Below, in pieces: positions 25,084 to 32,835 of a stretch of DNA of 32,956 bases (position 1 is its first letter; the number at the start of each line of letters is the position of its first letter). Source of the stretch: Dechloromonas sp. (GTDB lineage: Bacteria; Pseudomonadota; Gammaproteobacteria; Burkholderiales; Rhodocyclaceae); NCBI GenBank assembly GCA_017302355.1, contig JAFLDQ010000018.1, positions 1 to 32,956 on the forward strand. The letters are read 5' to 3'. The position numbers and the translations under genes were made by a program. The notes under the pieces are model-generated. The model was not told the DNA's origin, ran no database searches, and saw only the letters and a program-made list of their open reading frames with translations.

Positions 25084-27375
25084 TCAGAAGTCGGCCTGGA
25101 GGGCGACGCGGACATTGCGCCCCGGCTGGCTGTAGAACTCGACGCCGGTCGGGTTGGTCGCGTCGGCCTGGCGGATGTCTCCCCACAGGTAGTATTTCTG
25201 GTCGAAGAGGTTGTTGACCGCGACGACGATCCGGCTCTGGCGGGTCAGGCTCACCCAGCCGGAAAGATCGGCGACGGCATAGCCTGGCGGCTTGAACCAG
25301 GTGCCGTTCGTTTCGTCCACATCCGTCTTGGCCGCCGCCACGCGAATGCGCGCCTCGCCGCCCCAGATGCCGGTGTCGTAGATCACGCCGAAAGTGCCTT
25401 TCATCGGCTCGATGCTGTTCAGCGGCTGGTGCCGGTCGGTATCCTCGCCGTGGGTGTAGGCCACCGCGCCATCGACGCGCCAGTTGTGGGCGAAGTTCCA
25501 GGAACCGCGGACTTCGGCGCCGTAGATGCGGACGTTGGCGAGGTTCTGGTTCATGTAGGTCACGTAATTGACGCCACCGATGCGGACGCAGCGCGGATCG
25601 CCCGGGCAGCGCAGCATCATGTTCTCGATGAAATCGGTGTAACGGTTGTCGTAGAACGCGATCTGCCCGCGCGCCGTCGCGCTGACCGCACGCAAGCCGA
25701 TTTCCCCGCCGACGCTGGTCTCGGGCTTGAGATCCGGGTTGGGCGTGATGGCATAGAGTTGGGCCGGGTTGCGGAAGGCGCCGTTGACCTCGTTGTAATT
25801 CGGCGCCCGGAAACCGGTTGCGATCTGGCCGTAAAGCGAATAGATGTCATCGAATTTCCAGATGGCGCCCAGTTTCGGCGAGGTCTGGTTGTAGCTCTGT
25901 TCGACGGCCTGCCGGTTCATCGCCGTCAGCGCCTGTTGCGACATGCTGTCGAGTTCCGGCTTCAGGTCGTACTTGTCGTAGCGCACGCCGAGCGTCAGCA
26001 GGAGACGGTTGTCGACCAGGCTGATCTGGTCCTCGGCGAACAGACCGATGCTGTCGGTTTCGCCAATCGGAAAGTCGCGCAGCGGGAAGACCTCGCCGGC
26101 CAGCACCTTGGTGACCTGGCCGGTATTGACATTGAGGATTGTGCCGTCACGCATCTGTTCGACGCGCTGGCGCCTGAGATCGACGCCGTAGGTCAGCAGA
26201 TGGCCGGCGCCGAGCCAGTCCGTTGCGGATTCGAATTGCAGGTTCAGGCCGCTGTCGGTCTGGTCGAAGCTGAATTGCTGGGCGATGTCGCAGGTTGCCC
26301 GCGGCGCCAGGCTGCTCGACGCCGAACAGCCGCCCGCTGTCGTGTAGCGCGCGTTCGAGCGGGTCTGCCCGTTGTCGTTGCGCGTCTCGGAATTCTGATG
26401 ATAGACGCGGGCGAGCAGGCGGTCATAGAACATGTCCGTCGGCCGGTGCTCGTATTCGAGGCTGGCCCGGTAACGGCGGGTGTCGTCGTCGCCGTTCATC
26501 GCGCTCACGCGGGACATCGAACTGGGGATGCGGTAGAAGGTCGTCTGCGTTTCCTGTTCGCGTCCTTCGACGATGGCCGACACCTGGTGGCCGGCGGCCG
26601 GCCGCAGGATAAACTTGGCCAGGACCCCGCGGTCGTGCGTGGTCGCCGGATTGGGCGTCGACCGATAGGGGCCGAAACTGTTGTTGTCCCCCTTGTTGTC
26701 CGTTTCGTGGCCGTAGGATTGGGCGTAGCCGATGAGCGCGTCGAACATCTCGCTGCGCCAGGCGCCGATGACACTGCCGGAATAGGTGTCGCTGGCGCCG
26801 AAATAGGCGCCGCGCAGCCGCACGGCGTAATCCTTGCCGTCCGTCGTCAGGAGATCGCCCGGGTTCAGCGTCCGGTAGCCGACGACGCCGCCGAGGGCAT
26901 CCGACCCATACAGGCTCGACGCCGGGCCGCGCACGACTTCGACGCGGTTCAGGAAATCCAGCATCGGCGCCGACCCGGCGTTCATCGTGTAATTCGTCGG
27001 CCCGCCGCCGTTGTAATAGTCCGGCAGGCGCACGCCGTCGATCAGCTGGACGACCCGGTTGTCCTCAATGCCGCGGATGTTGACCCGCGTGCCGCCGAAG
27101 CGCCGCTGGTCGCGCGCCATCGTGATGTCCGGCTCGTCGCGGAAAAGATCGGCCTCGTCGCCCGGGAGCCGGCGATCCATTTCCTGGCGGTTCAGCGTGG
27201 TTACGGTCGCCGGAATGTTGTCGACCGCCGTTTCGCGGCGGGTCGCCGAGACGACGGTCTCGCCGAGCGTCGTTTCCTCAGCGGCATTGGCCGAGATGCC
27301 GGGCAGGGTTGTAATGACCGAGACGATGGCGAGGTGGATTGCCCGACGTCGGTGTCGGACAGGCGGGTTCAGCAT
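25084..27375 (-). CDS. TonB-dependent heme-type receptor (HmuR-like)
   Basis: A 763-aa receptor. The ATG at 27375 has GGAGG 6 bases upstream and gives a signal peptide MLNPPVRHRRRAIHLAIVS...GISANA; the 23 codons before it in frame are the leader. Plug domain: LGETVVSATRRETAVDNIP, TRVNIRGIEDNRVVQLIDGV, VEVVRGPASSLYGSDALGGV. The barrel has the FRAP box (GFRAPNYNEVNG, about residue 520) and NPDL (ITPNPDLKPETS), the heme-receptor pair, but without the His often found between them. Ends VRVALQADF. Heads the operon receptor-CobN-like-ExbB-like-DUF2149, so tetrapyrrole (heme) is the likeliest substrate. Confidence 0.88.
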   Translation of the reverse strand: MLNPPVRHRRRAIHLAIVSVITTLPGISANAAEETTLGETVVSATRRETAVDNIPATVTTLNRQEMDRRLPGDEADLFRDEPDITMARDQRRFGGTRVNIRGIEDNRVVQLIDGVRLPDYYNGGGPTNYTMNAGSAPMLDFLNRVEVVRGPASSLYGSDALGGVVGYRTLNPGDLLTTDGKDYAVRLRGAYFGASDTYSGSVIGAWRSEMFDALIGYAQSYGHETDNKGDNNSFGPYRSTPNPATTHDRGVLAKFILRPAAGHQVSAIVEGREQETQTTFYRIPSSMSRVSAMNGDDDTRRYRASLEYEHRPTDMFYDRLLARVYHQNSETRNDNGQTRSNARYTTAGGCSASSSLAPRATCDIAQQFSFDQTDSGLNLQFESATDWLGAGHLLTYGVDLRRQRVEQMRDGTILNVNTGQVTKVLAGEVFPLRDFPIGETDSIGLFAEDQISLVDNRLLLTLGVRYDKYDLKPELDSMSQQALTAMNRQAVEQSYNQTSPKLGAIWKFDDIYSLYGQIATGFRAPNYNEVNGAFRNPAQLYAITPNPDLKPETSVGGEIGLRAVSATARGQIAFYDNRYTDFIENMMLRCPGDPRCVRIGGVNYVTYMNQNLANVRIYGAEVRGSWNFAHNWRVDGAVAYTHGEDTDRHQPLNSIEPMKGTFGVIYDTGIWGGEARIRVAAAKTDVDETNGTWFKPPGYAVADLSGWVSLTRQSRIVVAVNNLFDQKYYLWGDIRQADATNPTGVEFYSQPGRNVRVALQADF

Positions 27376-27400
27376 GTAAGCCTCCAAGAGTTCAAGGAAC

Positions 27401-27435
27401 CGGCTGGCTACCTGGCAATGCTTGGTGGCTGGCTG
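27401..27435 (-). promoter_or_regulatory. GCCAGCC-repeat leader F (upstream of HmuR-like receptor)
   Basis: Coding strand: GGCAGCCAGCCACCAAGC, then GGTAGCCAGCCGG, ending 25 bases before the ATG. A direct repeat CTGGCAATGC occurs at 27412 and 27438 (plus strand). Function unknown. Confidence 0.4.
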
Positions 27436-27475
27436 CCCTGGCAATGCCTTGCCAGGGGCCGCTCCCGGGAGCGGC
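27436..27475 (-). other. Tandem leader hairpins, HmuR-like receptor
   Basis: Two adjacent palindromes in the untranslated leader: CCCTGGCAA-TGCC-TTGCCAGGG (27436-27457, 9-bp stem) and GCCGCTCCCGGGAGCGGC (27458-27475, an 18-base perfect palindrome). They lie between the Fur-like box and leader F. Possible mRNA stabilising or control structure. Confidence 0.5.
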
Positions 27476-27487
27476 GGGGGTAATCAA

Positions 27488-27508
27488 TGCGAATGATTAT
27501 TATTCGTT
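27488..27508 (-). promoter_or_regulatory. Fur-like box upstream of HmuR-like operon
   Basis: TGCGAATGATTATTATTCGT: GCGAATGATTATTATTCG is a good Fur-like site (GAATGATTATTATTC), AT-rich and the only one between the histidine kinase and the receptor. Predicted iron-repressed operator. Confidence 0.7.
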
Positions 27509-27510
27509 AC

Positions 27511-27709
27511 AGAACTCCTGTCAATGGCTGCGATCATTGCGCCAGATATCCGTGGCATGCGGATGGTGGGCAACGGCGGCGAGAGATGGGCCTGTTGCTG
27601 CGTTCGGGCGGCTGGCTGGGCCGCGGCGACGACGCGGCGGGCCGCTGCCTGCCGGACAGAACCGCCACGCCGGACGCGAGTCCCGCTCCGCGGCCGATCG
27701 CTCAGCGGG
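27511..27709. other. Intergenic stretch without a supported gene
   Basis: About 200 bases between the Fur-like box and the end of the histidine kinase gene. Open frames here have no family resemblance. The plus strand contains GGCGGCTGGCTGGGCCGC (27606-27623), the reverse complement of the GCCAGCC leader unit. No clear terminator. Confidence 0.4.
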
Positions 27710-29059
27710 TCATTGCGGGCCCTGCACCGGCAGGGTGAGGATGAATTCCGCTCCGCCGCTCGCCCGATTCCGGGCCGTCAGCTCGCCGCCATGGCGCTCG
27801 ACGATGGTGTAACTGATCGACAGGCCGAGCCCGGTCCCCTGGCCGATCGGCCTGGTGGTGAAAAAGGGTTCGAACAAGCGGCCCAGATCGGCTTCGGGAA
27901 TCCCCGGGCCATTGTCGGCGAAGCACAGTCTCACCATGCCGTTCGCCGCCTTTCCCGAAATGCGCAGCCGCCCATCGTCGCGGGAGGACAGCGCATCGCA
28001 GGCGTTCTGGACGAGATTCATGGCCACCTGCTGCAACTGGCCGGACGACCCGGCGCAGCGCAAATCGGGCGGCAAATCGACGTCGACCGCGACCTTCGCC
28101 GAGGCGCTCTGCACCACCCAGCGCACCGAGCGTTCGATGACCTCGTTGAGATTCACCTGCTCCGGCAACATCTTGTCGACCGCGGCAAAGCGTTTCAGCG
28201 CGTCGACGATGTCGCGGGTGCGCTCCGCGCCTTCGATCATGCCGTCGATCAGCGCCGGCAGGTCGGCCAGGATGCGCTCGATGCGCAGCTCGCGGCGCAG
28301 GTCGCGCAAGGTCGCGTCGCCGGCGGCAGCCGTGGCATGCACCGCGTTCACATAGCCCTCGAGACGTTGCGCATAGCGCTTGAGCGACAGCACATTGCCG
28401 AGCACGAAGCTGATCGGGTTGTTCAACTCATGGGCGACGCCGGCCACCAGGCGGCCGAGCGAGATCATCTTCTCGGCGTGCAGCAGCTGGCCCTGGGTGC
28501 GCCTCAGGTCGTCGTGCGCCTGGCGCAGGGCCTGATACGCCCTACGCAGTTCGCCCACCGGGCGGCCGGTGATCACCATCCCCATCAGCTTGCCGGTCTG
28601 TGAAACGCGCGGGGTGCAGTTCATCGATACCGGAACCGTCGACCCGTCGCCGGCGCGCAGAAAGAACTCCTGATCGTGCACCCCGTCCCGGCCGAAGCGC
28701 GCAAAAACCTCCCGCGCCCTGGTCTGCTCGGCGGCGTCGGCAAAGAGGTCGTAGAGCGGCTGCCCCGCCAGTTCGGCGGCAGTCCTGCCGGCGAAGTGGC
28801 AGAGCGCGGGATTGACTTCGACGATGAGCCCGTGGCGGTCGCCCACGATGAGGATGTCCGACATCGCGCCGAGCACGCTCTCGATGAATTGCTGCGACTC
28901 CTCGAGCGCGGCGTTCTTGTCCTCCAGCGCCACCTCGTACTGCAGCAGGTCGTTGTAGACCTCGTCCATCTTCTGGATGACCTCGATCCAGGCCTGCTCG
29001 CCGAGCGCGGCCGAGTCCGGATCGAGCGGGTTGTCAGCGGGCAGGGCGGTAGTGGACAT
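27710..29059 (-). CDS. PAS-domain sensor histidine kinase (orphan)
   Basis: A 449-aa kinase without membrane segments. The N-terminal coiled-coil (about 25-65, VYNDLLQYEVALEDKNAALEE) leads to a PAS domain (about 65-170, DILIVGDRHGLIVEVNPALC) and a second coil. The dimerisation domain has phospho-acceptor His in GRLVAGVAHELNNPISFVLG. The ATPase domain shows LVQNACDAL (N box), DNGPGIPEADLGRLFEPFFT and GTGLGLSISYTIVERHGG. The ATG at 29059 is preferred (GGTGAAGAG upstream); one at 29077 is possible. It overlaps the end of nikR by 26 bases. No response regulator is in this window. The signal sensed is unknown; the overlap suggests a metal link. Confidence 0.85.
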   Translation of the reverse strand: MSTTALPADNPLDPDSAALGEQAWIEVIQKMDEVYNDLLQYEVALEDKNAALEESQQFIESVLGAMSDILIVGDRHGLIVEVNPALCHFAGRTAAELAGQPLYDLFADAAEQTRAREVFARFGRDGVHDQEFFLRAGDGSTVPVSMNCTPRVSQTGKLMGMVITGRPVGELRRAYQALRQAHDDLRRTQGQLLHAEKMISLGRLVAGVAHELNNPISFVLGNVLSLKRYAQRLEGYVNAVHATAAAGDATLRDLRRELRIERILADLPALIDGMIEGAERTRDIVDALKRFAAVDKMLPEQVNLNEVIERSVRWVVQSASAKVAVDVDLPPDLRCAGSSGQLQQVAMNLVQNACDALSSRDDGRLRISGKAANGMVRLCFADNGPGIPEADLGRLFEPFFTTRPIGQGTGLGLSISYTIVERHGGELTARNRASGGAEFILTLPVQGPQ

Positions 29060-29498
29060 GCTCTTCACCCTGGTCATCGTGCGCGTGATGGTGCTCGGCC
29101 TGGAGCGCGATCAGATTGATCTGGCCATGGCGCACGCCGCGCTCGGCCAGCAGCGCCCCGGCGAAGCGGCGGACCTGGGTCGCCGGACCCTTGAGAATGA
29201 CCGCCTCCAGACAGTTCTCGTGGTCGAGATGGCTGTGCATCGCCGCGACCGTGAGATCGTGGTGATCGTGCTGCATGCCGGTCAGCCGCTCGGCGAGCTC
29301 GCGCTGGTGGTGGTTGAACACGTAGGACAGCGCCGCCACGCGATGGCCGGAGGGCGGATCATTGCGGCGGTCGCTCTCGATGGCGCCGCGGATCAGGTCA
29401 CGCACCGCTTCCGAGCGATTGCCGTAGCCGCGCGCCGCGGTCAGTTCGTCGAACTCACGGGCGAGAGCATCATCGAGTGAAATGGTGAAACGTTCCAT
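29034..29498 (-). CDS. nikR: NikR nickel-responsive regulator, His-rich tail
   Basis: A 154-aa protein, about 20 residues longer than E. coli NikR. The ribbon-helix-helix DNA-binding half is MERFTISLDDALAREFDEL and GYGNRSEAVRDLIRGAI. The nickel-binding ACT-like half has the conserved ligands H77, H88, H90 and C96 (QHDHHDL; MHSHLDHENCLE), the same pattern as E. coli H76, H87, H89 and C95. It ends in an unusual acidic/His-rich tail (EHHHAHDDQGEEHVH), probably an extra metal site. ATG at 29498 has AAAGG upstream. No nickel transporter is present nearby; targets unknown. A kinase gene overlaps its 3' end. Confidence 0.9.
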   Translation of the reverse strand: MERFTISLDDALAREFDELTAARGYGNRSEAVRDLIRGAIESDRRNDPPSGHRVAALSYVFNHHQRELAERLTGMQHDHHDLTVAAMHSHLDHENCLEAVILKGPATQVRRFAGALLAERGVRHGQINLIALQAEHHHAHDDQGEEHVHYRPAR

Positions 29499-29651
29499 GC
29501 CGGCCTTTCGGTGCACGATGCGCGCTGACTGCGCGGTGGAAAATTGCTCGAACCTGGTGACCATGGCTTGCCGCCAGCACCCAACATGGGCCGCCGATCC
29601 GGCATGGCGAGCACCATGGGAATCCGATGCCGACGACTGGATATCCCTGGC

Positions 29652-31409
29652 TCACTTCACCTGTGCGGTCGAGCGCACGACCTCATCCAGAAGCTTGATG
29701 AAATTCCGTTTCGGCTTGAACCGAACCCGCAACTCGGCGAGATAGTCGGCGAACTGTCGCGACTGATCGAGCGCCTTCATCAATCCGCCGACCTTGCGAA
29801 TCCATCGGGTTCCCTCTGCGTAGGCCGAGTTATTGGTTTCGTCCAGGATCGTCGGAATCGCGCGCCGGTAAAGGCTGATCGCATCCTCCGGCCGGGCGGA
29901 TTCGAGCTTGCCGGCCAGGGCAAGCAGCAGATTGCGGTCACAGATGCCCTGGTGAGCGGCCGTCCACGCCGCATCACAGTCCTCTTCCCACAAGGCGATC
30001 GCAACCCGCAGCGAATGGTTCGGCAGCGACGGCTTGGGTTTCCAGCGACTGGTCGCCGCGGCCTCGCTGGCGGTGGTCGCCGCGAGCCTGGCCAACGCTC
30101 GCTCGCGCTGTGCCGGCCAGACGCCGAGTTTCCCCGAAACGACGTTCAATTTCTTGAAGGTTTCGAGGCCGGGACGTTCCTCGAACTGAACCCAGGTCAG
30201 TTGCAGGGCCTCGTCGTTACGCCTGCGCTCAAGGTAGATCGCCACCAGGAAATCGCGCAGGTCGTTGTGCGGACGATCCGGGAACGCCTCGAGGCCGCGT
30301 TCCGCCCATTGCAGCGCCTCGTCCGCGCGGCCCGCCTTGGCGAGGATCTCGGCAATGGCGAGGTAGCGATAGCTCGATGAGAGGTCGCCGGATTTGATCG
30401 CCACCAGTTCATCGACGTCGCCACTGGCCTCGGCCAGGCGCTCCATGATGCGGGTGATCGTGGCGCGATGACTGTCGTAACGCTCGCCATCTTGACGCGG
30501 TTCGATTTTGCGCCACTCCGCTTCAGCCAGTTCACGATAGCGTCGCAGGCCCTTCTTGCCGAGGGGGTCCCGGTAGGTTGCGGCGTCAAAGCTGCACACC
30601 CCAAAGGGCAAGGTCGTTTCAAGGCGGAACAGGCGTTCGGCCAGCGCGACAGGGTCCGGCTTGGCCATCGTACACGCCTCGACGTGCATCTCGCCCAGGC
30701 GACCAACGATGCCGCCAATCTCGCCGTTCGAGTCGTCAACCTGCCCCAGCGCGTTCTCGATTCGGTCGATGGCGTACTCGGCGAGATCCACCAGCATGGC
30801 GGCCGTGTCCGGAGTGAGCAGTTCAGCCAGTGAATCGGCAACCTGGTCGAGGTTTCCAGCGAAGGTACGGACCTCGCGCCAGTCGACATACCCGTCGGTG
30901 CGTGACGCGGCGTCGATCGTGCGCCGGAATGCCTTGACCGCATCGCCACCGCCGCGCACTCGCTCGGCCTTGAGCAACAGCGACTGGTAGAGCCTGTCGT
31001 CGCGCCGGGCGACATCGAGCAGGAGTTCAACCAGGGTCTCCCGTGAGCAGGTGCCCAGAAAATCCTCGATGTCCTGCCAGGGATCGCGTCGCCTTTCCTT
31101 GCCAGATGTCTTGCCCGGCTCCTGCATCGCCGAAACCTCGGCCAGCCAGGCCAGTCCGACGGCCACGCAATGCTTGCAGAAATGGCCATCGGCCGCCCGC
31201 GGACACGTGCAATCGCAGGCCAGAGCGCCTTCGTCGTCGCGCAGCTCGACCTGGTAGGACTCGTTCCCCGCAACCCGGGCAACGATCCGGTCGTCGGTCA
31301 CGCGCAGGCGCCCGACCGCGCCCACGGAAAAATACTCCTCACCGCGCCGGAAAGCCGTTGCGCCGGCAAGGTCTTCGAGCACGGCGGTGGTGATCAGATC
31401 AGCTTTCAC
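29652..31409 (-). CDS. SWIM zinc-finger protein with C-terminal repeat domain
   Basis: A 585-aa protein starting at a GTG (31409) with GAGGAG 9 bases upstream; the longer frame to 31628 lacks similarity and is not used. The N-terminus (about 10-60) is the usual lead-in LEDLAGATAFRRGEEYFSVG. The SWIM zinc motif CxC-x(8)-CxH sits at C67/C69/C78/H80 (CDCTCPRAADGHFCKHC). The remaining 480 residues are helical with TPR-like pairs (e.g. AEILAKAGRADEALQWAERGL), as in the DUF6880-type SWIM proteins. Often a nucleic-acid or protein interaction module; exact role unknown. It stands alone on this strand, 153 bases from nikR. Confidence 0.8.
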   Translation of the reverse strand: MKADLITTAVLEDLAGATAFRRGEEYFSVGAVGRLRVTDDRIVARVAGNESYQVELRDDEGALACDCTCPRAADGHFCKHCVAVGLAWLAEVSAMQEPGKTSGKERRRDPWQDIEDFLGTCSRETLVELLLDVARRDDRLYQSLLLKAERVRGGGDAVKAFRRTIDAASRTDGYVDWREVRTFAGNLDQVADSLAELLTPDTAAMLVDLAEYAIDRIENALGQVDDSNGEIGGIVGRLGEMHVEACTMAKPDPVALAERLFRLETTLPFGVCSFDAATYRDPLGKKGLRRYRELAEAEWRKIEPRQDGERYDSHRATITRIMERLAEASGDVDELVAIKSGDLSSSYRYLAIAEILAKAGRADEALQWAERGLEAFPDRPHNDLRDFLVAIYLERRRNDEALQLTWVQFEERPGLETFKKLNVVSGKLGVWPAQRERALARLAATTASEAAATSRWKPKPSLPNHSLRVAIALWEEDCDAAWTAAHQGICDRNLLLALAGKLESARPEDAISLYRRAIPTILDETNNSAYAEGTRWIRKVGGLMKALDQSRQFADYLAELRVRFKPKRNFIKLLDEVVRSTAQVK

Positions 31410-31738
31410 AAACCATCTCCTCGATTCGTCTTCCCCCCGACCAGGCGCGTCCTGGCGAATTTCCGTCAATGTACCGTGCACACCATGCGGACGGGCCGCG
31501 ATGCGCTGAATTGCCTGCGATGCGTGGTCGCGGCAGTGTTTGCGAGCGGCCACTGTTCTGCCACGCGAACCGATGGCCGGATCTTCCGTGCTCCCGACAT
31601 CCGTCGTGCCGACCTTCTCCCGGGGCATCGCCAGAGGCCAGGAACGACGGTTCCGGAACGGGATGGTGAAGGGCTGCCACAGGCGAGGGATGGCGCGAGG
31701 ACCGCGCTTCTGAACCTTGTGATACGATCCGCGCCGTC
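31410..31738. other. Intergenic region, divergent promoters expected
   Basis: About 330 bases between the divergently transcribed SWIM gene and czcI. No coding similarity is recognised. A TACGAT at 31723-31728, 10 bases before the czcI ATG, could be a -10 element and would give a nearly leaderless message; no good -35 is seen. Confidence 0.4.
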
Positions 31739-32131
31739 ATGCGTCTGTTCATCGCATTCCTCCTCTCGCTGTGCCTCTCGTTCACTGCCGCCCACGCGGT
31801 GGGGACGGATCTGTGCGACGCCCTGGGGGAGGGGGTGAATGACGGGCTGACGGCCGCGTTGTCCACCCATGGGGATCACCTTGGCCATCATGTCCACGAC
31901 CATGAACACCCGCCGGCGCTCGACGACCCGTCATCGCCCGCCGACCCGGCCGCGCAGGCCGTCCATCTGGATCACTGCCATCCCCACCAGTGTTTCACCT
32001 CGGTGCTTCCCGGTCGCCTGTCCTGGCCAGCGCTGGCCGGGCCGCAGGTGTTGCCGGCCGGCCCCGCCGACCGCGTCGACACGCTGCCCCCTTCACGCCT
32101 CGAACGCCCGCCCAGAGCCGCGCCTGCCTGA
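31739..32131 (+). CDS. czcI: CzcI-like His-rich periplasmic metal-resistance protein
   Basis: A 130-aa protein with a signal peptide (MRLFIAFLLSLCLSFTAAHA) and a histidine-rich mid-section (THGDHLGHHVHDHEHP, then HLDHCHPHQC). Size, signal peptide, His-rich part and position directly before an outer-membrane factor gene match CzcI, a regulatory or metal-binding accessory protein of the CzcCBA cobalt/zinc/cadmium efflux system. The C-terminus (LPGRLSWPALAGPQ) is unusual. No Shine-Dalgarno is seen. Confidence 0.7.
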   Translation: MRLFIAFLLSLCLSFTAAHAVGTDLCDALGEGVNDGLTAALSTHGDHLGHHVHDHEHPPALDDPSSPADPAAQAVHLDHCHPHQCFTSVLPGRLSWPALAGPQVLPAGPADRVDTLPPSRLERPPRAAPA

Positions 32132-32244
32132 ATCGGCGGGACGTTTCGCCTTGCTTTCCCTGTAGCGCCCCACGCCTGGGCCCCTGACCGGGGCCGCGGG
32201 TCGTCCCGTCGAAATCCGTCCGTTCGCTCTGCCTGAGGATCTCG

Positions 32245-32835
32245 ATGTTCGATTGCCTGTCCCTCCTGGGGCGGCGGGCCGCCTTGCTGGCGGCCTTGAC
32301 CGGCCTGTCTTCTTCCGGCGTCTACGCGGCGCCCCTCACCGAAGCCGAAGTCCTGCGACAAGGGCTCGCCCGGCCCGAACTCGGCGAACTGGAGCGCGCC
32401 CGGCTGGGCGACGCCGACGCCGAGGCCATCGAGGCCCGCACCTGGCCCAACCCGACCTTCGAAGTGGTGCACGACAAGACCGGCGCCACCCGTGAGACGA
32501 GTTGGCAGATTGCACAGCCGGTCGACCTTTCCGGGCGGCGAGGGTTGCGCATCGACGCGGCGGACCATCGCCGGTCGGCCGCCGAAGCCGAGAACCGCGC
32601 CCGTCGCGGCGAGCGGGCAAGCGAACTGCGTCGCGCCTTTCACGCCGTGTTGCGTCAGCAGGAGGTCTTGCGCGCGATGGAAGCCTGGGCGGGGCGATTT
32701 GCCGAAATCGGCCGTGTCGTCGACAGGCTGGCGCGGGCGGGCGAAGCCTCGGGTTACGACCGCCGCCGTCTGCTGCGCGAACAACGCGCCGCCGAGGCCC
32801 GGCTCGCCGAAACGCGCGGCGAACTCGACCCTTGA
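32245..32835 (+). pseudogene. czcC: CzcC outer-membrane factor, broken at 3' end
   Basis: Encodes the N-terminal 195 or so residues of a TolC/CzcC-family outer-membrane efflux protein: signal peptide (AALLAALTGLSSSGVYA), [46 protein letters not shown] and helical [16 protein letters not shown]. CzcC is normally about 400-430 aa. The reading is cut at about 32,830 (GELDP-stop), where the sequence switches to an rpoH-like segment on the other strand. A GAGGA lies 6 bases before the ATG. czcB and czcA are not present. Broken by rearrangement or by assembly error. Confidence 0.75.

Noticed and set aside
25071..27709. A second cobalamin riboswitch in front of the receptor/CobN-like operon
   Set aside because: No B12 box (AGCCxGGAGACCTGCC-like) or GCCACTG element is visible; a Fur-like box is present instead.
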